A stretch of DNA of 64,000 bases from Desulfurivibrio dismutans (lineage in GTDB: Bacteria > Desulfobacterota > Desulfobulbia > Desulfobulbales > Desulfurivibrionaceae), in contig NZ_JARGDQ010000009.1 in NCBI RefSeq assembly GCF_029210385.1, positions 1-64,000 of the forward strand, read 5' to 3'. The notes below the pieces were generated by a model. It searched no databases. It saw only the letters and a program-made list of their open reading frames with translations, and had not been told where the DNA came from. Below, in pieces: positions 60,441 through 64,000 of the stretch (positions within the stretch are counted from its first letter, which is position 1; each line of letters opens with the position of its first letter). The position numbers were made by a program, and so were the translations under genes.

Positions 60441-61608
60441 CCCCGGCGGCGAAGGCGGCGTAGCGGTCATGGCCCCAGAACAGATCGGCCCGGCCCCGGC
60501 CCCGGATGGCTGAGCCGCTGTCCTGGTTGAAAACCAAACGGCTGAAATCCCGCCACTCAACAATTTTTTCCTCATCATTTAATTCCGGCCGGACTCCCGC
60601 CAGATAAGCCGGTATTCCCGGCGGATAATAGTTCTGGTCCAGGGCCAGGGAGCGGCCGGGGGTCAGGGGCAGGCCGAAGGAGCCCAGTGGTCCTGGTTCA
60701 TCTTCCTTGCCCCAGCGGAAAAAGATGTAAGACTCGTTGTGGTGCAGCACCCGGCGCAGTTCTTCGGGGTGTTGCCGTAGATAGCTTTTGATTCCGGGCA
60801 GGTCGGCTTCTTCCCGGGTCAGTCGCCCCTCATCCAGCAGCAGCCGGCCGATGCTGCGGTACTCCCGACCGCTGCGGGCGGCGTACTGGATGGAGCGCAC
60901 CGTGCCGTCGGGCAGGCGGATGCGGCCCGAGCCCTGCACGTGGAGAATGAAAGCGGCCAGCGGGTCATCCAGGTAGGCCAGTTCATGGCCGGCCAGCAGG
61001 TGGTATTTTTCGATTTCCGCCCGCGACCAGTAGGGGACGAATTGGCCCTCCGCCCAACGTCCCTCCCGGCCTTCATGGCGTACCAGGTCCGGCGGCGGTG
61101 CGTACAGGGGGTAGCGGAAGCGCTCGTCCGGTTCCATGCTGCCGGCCAGTTCCGGTTCGTAATAGCCGGTCAGAAAGGCCTTGCCCGCATATTGCGAGCC
61201 TGCGGTCCGACAGAAGAGGAAGTGTTCCTCAATAAAGGCGATCAGCTCCTCCCCGGTGGCGGCTTGTCGTACGGCGGCCAGCAGCTGCTCCTGGGCCTGC
61301 TGCAGCCGGGCCAGGGTGTATTCCCGGCCGCACAGTTGGTAGCGGGTATTGCCATCCCGACGGCTCATGATCTGCAGACTGATGGCGGCGGCTGCCGCCA
61401 GGCTGTTCAGCGACAGATCGTCGCCGACGGGCAGCGTCGGCCCGTCGGCAGTGCCGGGTGCCGCCGCCGAGACGGTGGACGGGCCGGTTGTGGCGCTGGC
61501 AACAAGTACCAGCCAGGTCAGCAGGATGAGCCGGCCGATGCGGGCCGCAAGCGGCGCTCCGGTGGTGACCGGCAAAGGGGGGAGTGACAACGGCGAAGCA
61601 GGCGGCAT
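60367..61608 (-). CDS. mltA: Membrane-bound lytic murein transglycosylase A
   Basis: 413 residues from ATG 61606-61608; a start at 61668 is possible but gives a worse signal. A long N-terminal signal region (LILLTWLVLVASATTGPSTV) precedes the MltA domain: FLTGYYEPELAGSMEPDERF, AFILHVQGSGRIRLPDGTVR and the C-terminal 3D-like FSRLVFNQDSGSAIRGRGRA with DLFWGHDRYAAFAAG, whose aspartate is the catalytic acid. No clear lipobox is seen. It cleaves peptidoglycan with anhydromuropeptide release, and its products are the NagZ substrates. Overlaps manC convergently by 74 bp. Confidence 0.92.
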   Translation of the reverse strand: MPPASPLSLPPLPVTTGAPLAARIGRLILLTWLVLVASATTGPSTVSAAAPGTADGPTLPVGDDLSLNSLAAAAAISLQIMSRRDGNTRYQLCGREYTLARLQQAQEQLLAAVRQAATGEELIAFIEEHFLFCRTAGSQYAGKAFLTGYYEPELAGSMEPDERFRYPLYAPPPDLVRHEGREGRWAEGQFVPYWSRAEIEKYHLLAGHELAYLDDPLAAFILHVQGSGRIRLPDGTVRSIQYAARSGREYRSIGRLLLDEGRLTREEADLPGIKSYLRQHPEELRRVLHHNESYIFFRWGKEDEPGPLGSFGLPLTPGRSLALDQNYYPPGIPAYLAGVRPELNDEEKIVEWRDFSRLVFNQDSGSAIRGRGRADLFWGHDRYAAFAAGVTRHPVELFLLLPRSEMLLSDPAL

Positions 61609-61661
61609 GGCGGTCGTGTGTTTTGTTGGATACGTGACCCCGCCCCCGTGCGTGGTTGTGC

Positions 61662-61690
61662 TTGACACTGGCGGGCAGGCTTTCTATATT
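61662..61690 (+). promoter_or_regulatory. Sigma-70 promoter of tRNA-Leu
   Basis: TTGACA at 61662-61667, 17-bp spacer, TATATT at 61685-61690: a near-consensus promoter. Transcription should begin near 61697, about 29 nt before the mature tRNA. Confidence 0.9.
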
Positions 61691-61725
61691 GCTGCTTCCC
61701 GGCCGTGACGGTCGGGACAGCAAAC

Positions 61726-61812
61726 GCCGGAGTGGTGAAACTGGTAGACGCACGGGACTCAAAATCCCGCGGGGGCAACCCCGTGTCGGTTCGATTCCGA
61801 CCTCCGGCACCA
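61726..61812 (+). tRNA. tRNA-Leu (anticodon CAA)
   Basis: 87 nt with encoded CCA. Acceptor stem GCCGGAG pairs with CTCCGGC, discriminator A, then CCA (61810-61812). D-loop contains GTAGAC; anticodon stem CGGGA/TCCCG around loop CTCAAAA gives anticodon CAA (leucine TTG codon). A long variable arm CGGGGGCAACCCCGTG marks class II. T-arm GTCGGTTCGATTCCGAC. Confidence 0.97.
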
Positions 61813-61822
61813 GTGATTAGCA

Positions 61823-61863
61823 GGGGCTTTCCTCGATGTTGTGCGGGGAAAGCCCCTTTTTTT
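61823..61863 (+). terminator. Rho-independent terminator of tRNA-Leu
   Basis: GGGGCTTTCC (61823-61832) pairs with GGAAAGCCCC (61847-61856), followed by TTTTTTT. It lies 10 bp after the tRNA and ends its transcript; the loop is 14 nt. Confidence 0.92.
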
Positions 61864-61926
61864 GTTTTTGATGCCAAGACATAGCCCGGCCGGCGGTCGC
61901 TGCGCCGCCGGCCGGGGCCGTATTGT

Positions 61927-62799
61927 TCAGGGCTTGTCGGCCCCGCTGGGCGGTGCAATCGCTTCCTTCAGGGCCTCGGGGCTGATATCCGGCACCTCGG
62001 GGACTTCATCGTCGTCCGCCGGCGGGGGGCTCTGGGTCACGGCCTTGCCGGTGATGGCCCTCATGAGGGGGCCGATGATGTCGGTGGGCACCGGGAAGAC
62101 GATGGTGGAGGTCTTGTCGCCGGCGATGTGGCCTAGGGTCTGCAGGTAACGCAGTTGCATGGCCTCGGGTTGCATGGCCAGCACCTGGGCCGCTTCCCGC
62201 AGCTTTTTGGAGGCCTGCTTTTCACCCTCGGCGTGGATCACCTTGGCCCGCCGTTCACGTTCGGCCTCGGCCTGGCGGGCGATGGCCCGGATCATCGTTT
62301 CATTGATGTCCACGTGCTTGATCTCGACGCTGGAAACCTTGATCCCCCAGGAGTCGGTCTGCACGTCCAGGGCCTGCTGGATGTCCATGTTGAGCCGGTC
62401 CCGTTCGGAGAGCATTTCATCCAGCTCGTGCTTGCCCAGCACCGCCCGCAGGGTGGTCTGGGCAAGTTGACTGGTGGCCACCATGTAATTTTCCACTTGG
62501 ATGATGGCCTTGGCCGGGTCCATCACCCGGAAGTAAACCACCGCGTTGACCTTGACCGAAACGTTGTCCCGCGAGATTACGTCCTGGCTGGGCACGTCCA
62601 TGGTCAGGGTCCGCAGGTCCACCCGTACCATCTGTTGCAGACCGGGAACGACGATGATCAGGCCCGGGCCCTTGACGCTCCAGAAGCGGCCGAGTTGGAA
62701 AATTACCCCCCGTTCGTATTCCCGCAGGATCCGGAAAGTGTAGCCCGCCAGCAGCACCAGACCCACCACCACCATCAAGAAAAAATAAGCGTCAAACAT
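61927..62799 (-). CDS. SPFH-family slipin (stomatin-like)
   Basis: 290 residues: one N-terminal membrane segment ([18 protein letters not shown]), then the SPFH/band 7 domain with [40 protein letters not shown] and [21 protein letters not shown] coiled coil follows ([20 protein letters not shown]), and the end is acidic and Pro-rich. Slipins form membrane oligomers and pair with NfeD proteases, as here (gene directly upstream, 38 bp). Role in membrane domains or protein quality control is inferred. Confidence 0.94.
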   Translation of the reverse strand: MFDAYFFLMVVVGLVLLAGYTFRILREYERGVIFQLGRFWSVKGPGLIIVVPGLQQMVRVDLRTLTMDVPSQDVISRDNVSVKVNAVVYFRVMDPAKAIIQVENYMVATSQLAQTTLRAVLGKHELDEMLSERDRLNMDIQQALDVQTDSWGIKVSSVEIKHVDINETMIRAIARQAEAERERRAKVIHAEGEKQASKKLREAAQVLAMQPEAMQLRYLQTLGHIAGDKTSTIVFPVPTDIIGPLMRAITGKAVTQSPPPADDDEVPEVPDISPEALKEAIAPPSGADKP

Positions 62800-62837
62800 G
62801 GCCTTCCTCCATTTTTTAAAACGTTGTGTACGTTAAA

Positions 62838-64000
62838 TTATTCCACATCAAGTTCCAGGCCGCGTACCCTGGTGACCTTTACTTTCTGTCCTTTTTTCAC
62901 CGGCCCGGGTGCCTGGGCCAGCCAGCTTTCGCTGTGAACCCGGATCCAGCCCCGATTTTGGTCGTCAAAATCGGCCAGAGCCTCGCCTTCGGCTCCCGCC
63001 ATTTCCTCGTTGCCGGCCACCACCGGCCGTTGCCGGGCTTTCAGGGCCATGCCAACCACCACGACCAGGAAGAGTATCGTGGCCGCCGTAACCCCGACGA
63101 TCAGAGGCCAGGGGAGGGTAAAGCCTGGCGCACTTGTATCCATAAGCATCACCGATCCGATTATGAAAGCCACCGCGCCGCCCATCCCCATAATCCCGAA
63201 GGAGGGCATCATCATTTCGGCGGTCATGAAGGCTACCCCCAACAGGATCAGCCCCATGCCGACATAGCTGACGGGCAGCAGTTGAAAAGCGTATAGCGCC
63301 AGCAACAGGCTGATGGCGCCGGTTACCCCGGGAATCATGAAACCGGGGTTGTAAAACTCCAGAAGTATACCATAAATTCCCAGCAGCATCAGGATATATG
63401 CCACGCTGGGATTGGTGATGGTGGCCAGAAAACGGTTGCGCCAGTCGGGGTCGATGGCGATCAGCTCGGCGTCTGCGGTGTCCAGGGTGATGGCGCCCAT
63501 GGGCACGTTAAGCTCCCGGCCGTCGATCTGGCGCAGCAGATCGCGAATATCCCCGGCCACCAGGTCCACCACGTTGATCTCCGCCGCCTCAGAAGCCGAC
63601 AGGCTGACCGCTTCCCGCACCGCCTTTTCCGCCCACTCCACATTACGGCCCCGCAACTGGGCCAGGCCGCGGATATAGGCGGTGGCATCCTCGATCTGCT
63701 TGCGGGTCAGGGCGTCACCGGCCGGGGTTTCTTGTTCGTCGGCCTTTTCATCCTTTTGTCGATCATCGCCATCCTGATTGTCGTCGGGAGCCCCCGGTGC
63801 CCCGCCGGGGCCGCCGATGGCCACCGGGGTGGCGGCCCCCAGGTTGGTGCCCGGCGCCATGGCGGCGACATGGCTGGCATAAAGAATATAGGTGCCGGCA
63901 CTGGCGGCCCTGGCCCCGGAAGGATGTACAAAGGTGGCAACCGGCACCGGTGAGGCCAGAATATCCTTAATGATCTCCCGCATGGCGGTATCCAGGCCGC
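62838..64000 (-). CDS. NfeD long-form membrane serine protease, N-terminus outside window
   Basis: At least 387 residues; the frame is open to the edge, and GLDTAMREIIKDIL at its start is inside the protease domain, so the gene continues beyond 64000. Protease signatures: FVHPSGARAASAGTYIL with the catalytic Ser in the ARAASAG stretch, and a Gly/Asp/Gln-rich insert (about 55-85) before ALTRKQIEDATAYIRG. Four or five membrane helices follow (SVAYILMLLGIYGILLEFYN, LLPVSYVGMGLILLGVAFMT), then a C-terminal OB-fold (VKKGQKVKVTRVRGLELDVE). Partner of the downstream slipin, which it can cleave in archaeal relatives. Confidence 0.92.
   Translation of the reverse strand, partial: GLDTAMREIIKDILASPVPVATFVHPSGARAASAGTYILYASHVAAMAPGTNLGAATPVAIGGPGGAPGAPDDNQDGDDRQKDEKADEQETPAGDALTRKQIEDATAYIRGLAQLRGRNVEWAEKAVREAVSLSASEAAEINVVDLVAGDIRDLLRQIDGRELNVPMGAITLDTADAELIAIDPDWRNRFLATITNPSVAYILMLLGIYGILLEFYNPGFMIPGVTGAISLLLALYAFQLLPVSYVGMGLILLGVAFMTAEMMMPSFGIMGMGGAVAFIIGSVMLMDTSAPGFTLPWPLIVGVTAATILFLVVVVGMALKARQRPVVAGNEEMAGAEGEALADFDDQNRGWIRVHSESWLAQAPGPVKKGQKVKVTRVRGLELDVE

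Overview
The window is GC-rich, gene-dense chromosome from a motile, anaerobic Gram-negative bacterium. A desulfobacterotal (deltaproteobacterial) source, perhaps a haloalkaliphile of the Desulfurivibrio/Desulfobulbales kind, is the best inference. It rests on a class I hybrid cluster protein behind an HcpR-type operator, a complete flagellar P/L-ring and junction set with a sigma-54 promoter, a TrkH/TrkA potassium system, an Mrp-type multisubunit Na+/H+ antiporter operon and membrane polyferredoxins. No marker gene was compared with a database, so the taxonomy is inference.

Layout. 1-2808 (-): secreted RHS/YD-repeat protein whose 3' part lies outside the window. 3032-10128 (-): topA, dprA, rpoD, dnaG, an information-processing block. 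10339-13474 (+): a CaCA-type Ca2+/Na+ antiporter and a bifunctional aldolase/short-chain dehydrogenase. 13963-17220 (-): SH3b protein, membrane polyferredoxin, CXXC micro-protein, PilZ protein and an unassigned protein with a weakly CheW-like C-terminus, divergent from pilD (17426-18229, +). 18368-25734 (-): mnmG, trkH, trkA, two methyltransferases and a TlpA-like lipoprotein. 25969-29553 (-): ferredoxin, zinc-ribbon/HD protein and hcp (nitrosative stress). 29997-31360: guaD-like deaminase (-) divergent from plsY (+). 31480-43692 (-): fliW, csrA, flgL, flgK, flgN, flgJ, flgI, flgH, flgA, flgG, flgF and an FlhB-C-terminal-like protein. 43988-51815 (-): a compact Mrp/Mbh-like operon, mostly joined by 4-bp start/stop overlaps, with three antiporter-like subunits and a fused MbhD-MbhE-MnhB subunit. 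52078-60440 (+): queC, nagZ, an HPF-like gene, nadA, cysteine desulfurase, glmS, a small membrane protein and manC, convergent with mltA (-). 61726-61812: tRNA-Leu(CAA) with its own promoter and terminator. 61927-64000 (-): a slipin and an NfeD serine protease (N-terminus outside the window).

The most striking unexplained content is a set of dispersed palindromic repeats. Family A (about 105 bp; twelve copies including one interrupted, plus a half copy) is mostly placed with one end on or within 3 bp of a stop codon, always in the same orientation relative to the gene. Its outer arms differ between copies yet are self-complementary within each copy. Families B, C and D are further dispersed hairpin elements, and a perfect 31-bp inverted repeat lies in frame inside mnmG. 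Several copies have been read into proteins as C-terminal tails or linkers.

Working together: the flagellar genes form one probably RpoN-driven export and assembly operon with the CsrA/FliW switch at its end. Mrp, Trk and the CaCA antiporter cover Na+, H+, K+ and Ca2+ homeostasis. glmS, manC, nagZ and mltA serve envelope sugar and peptidoglycan metabolism.
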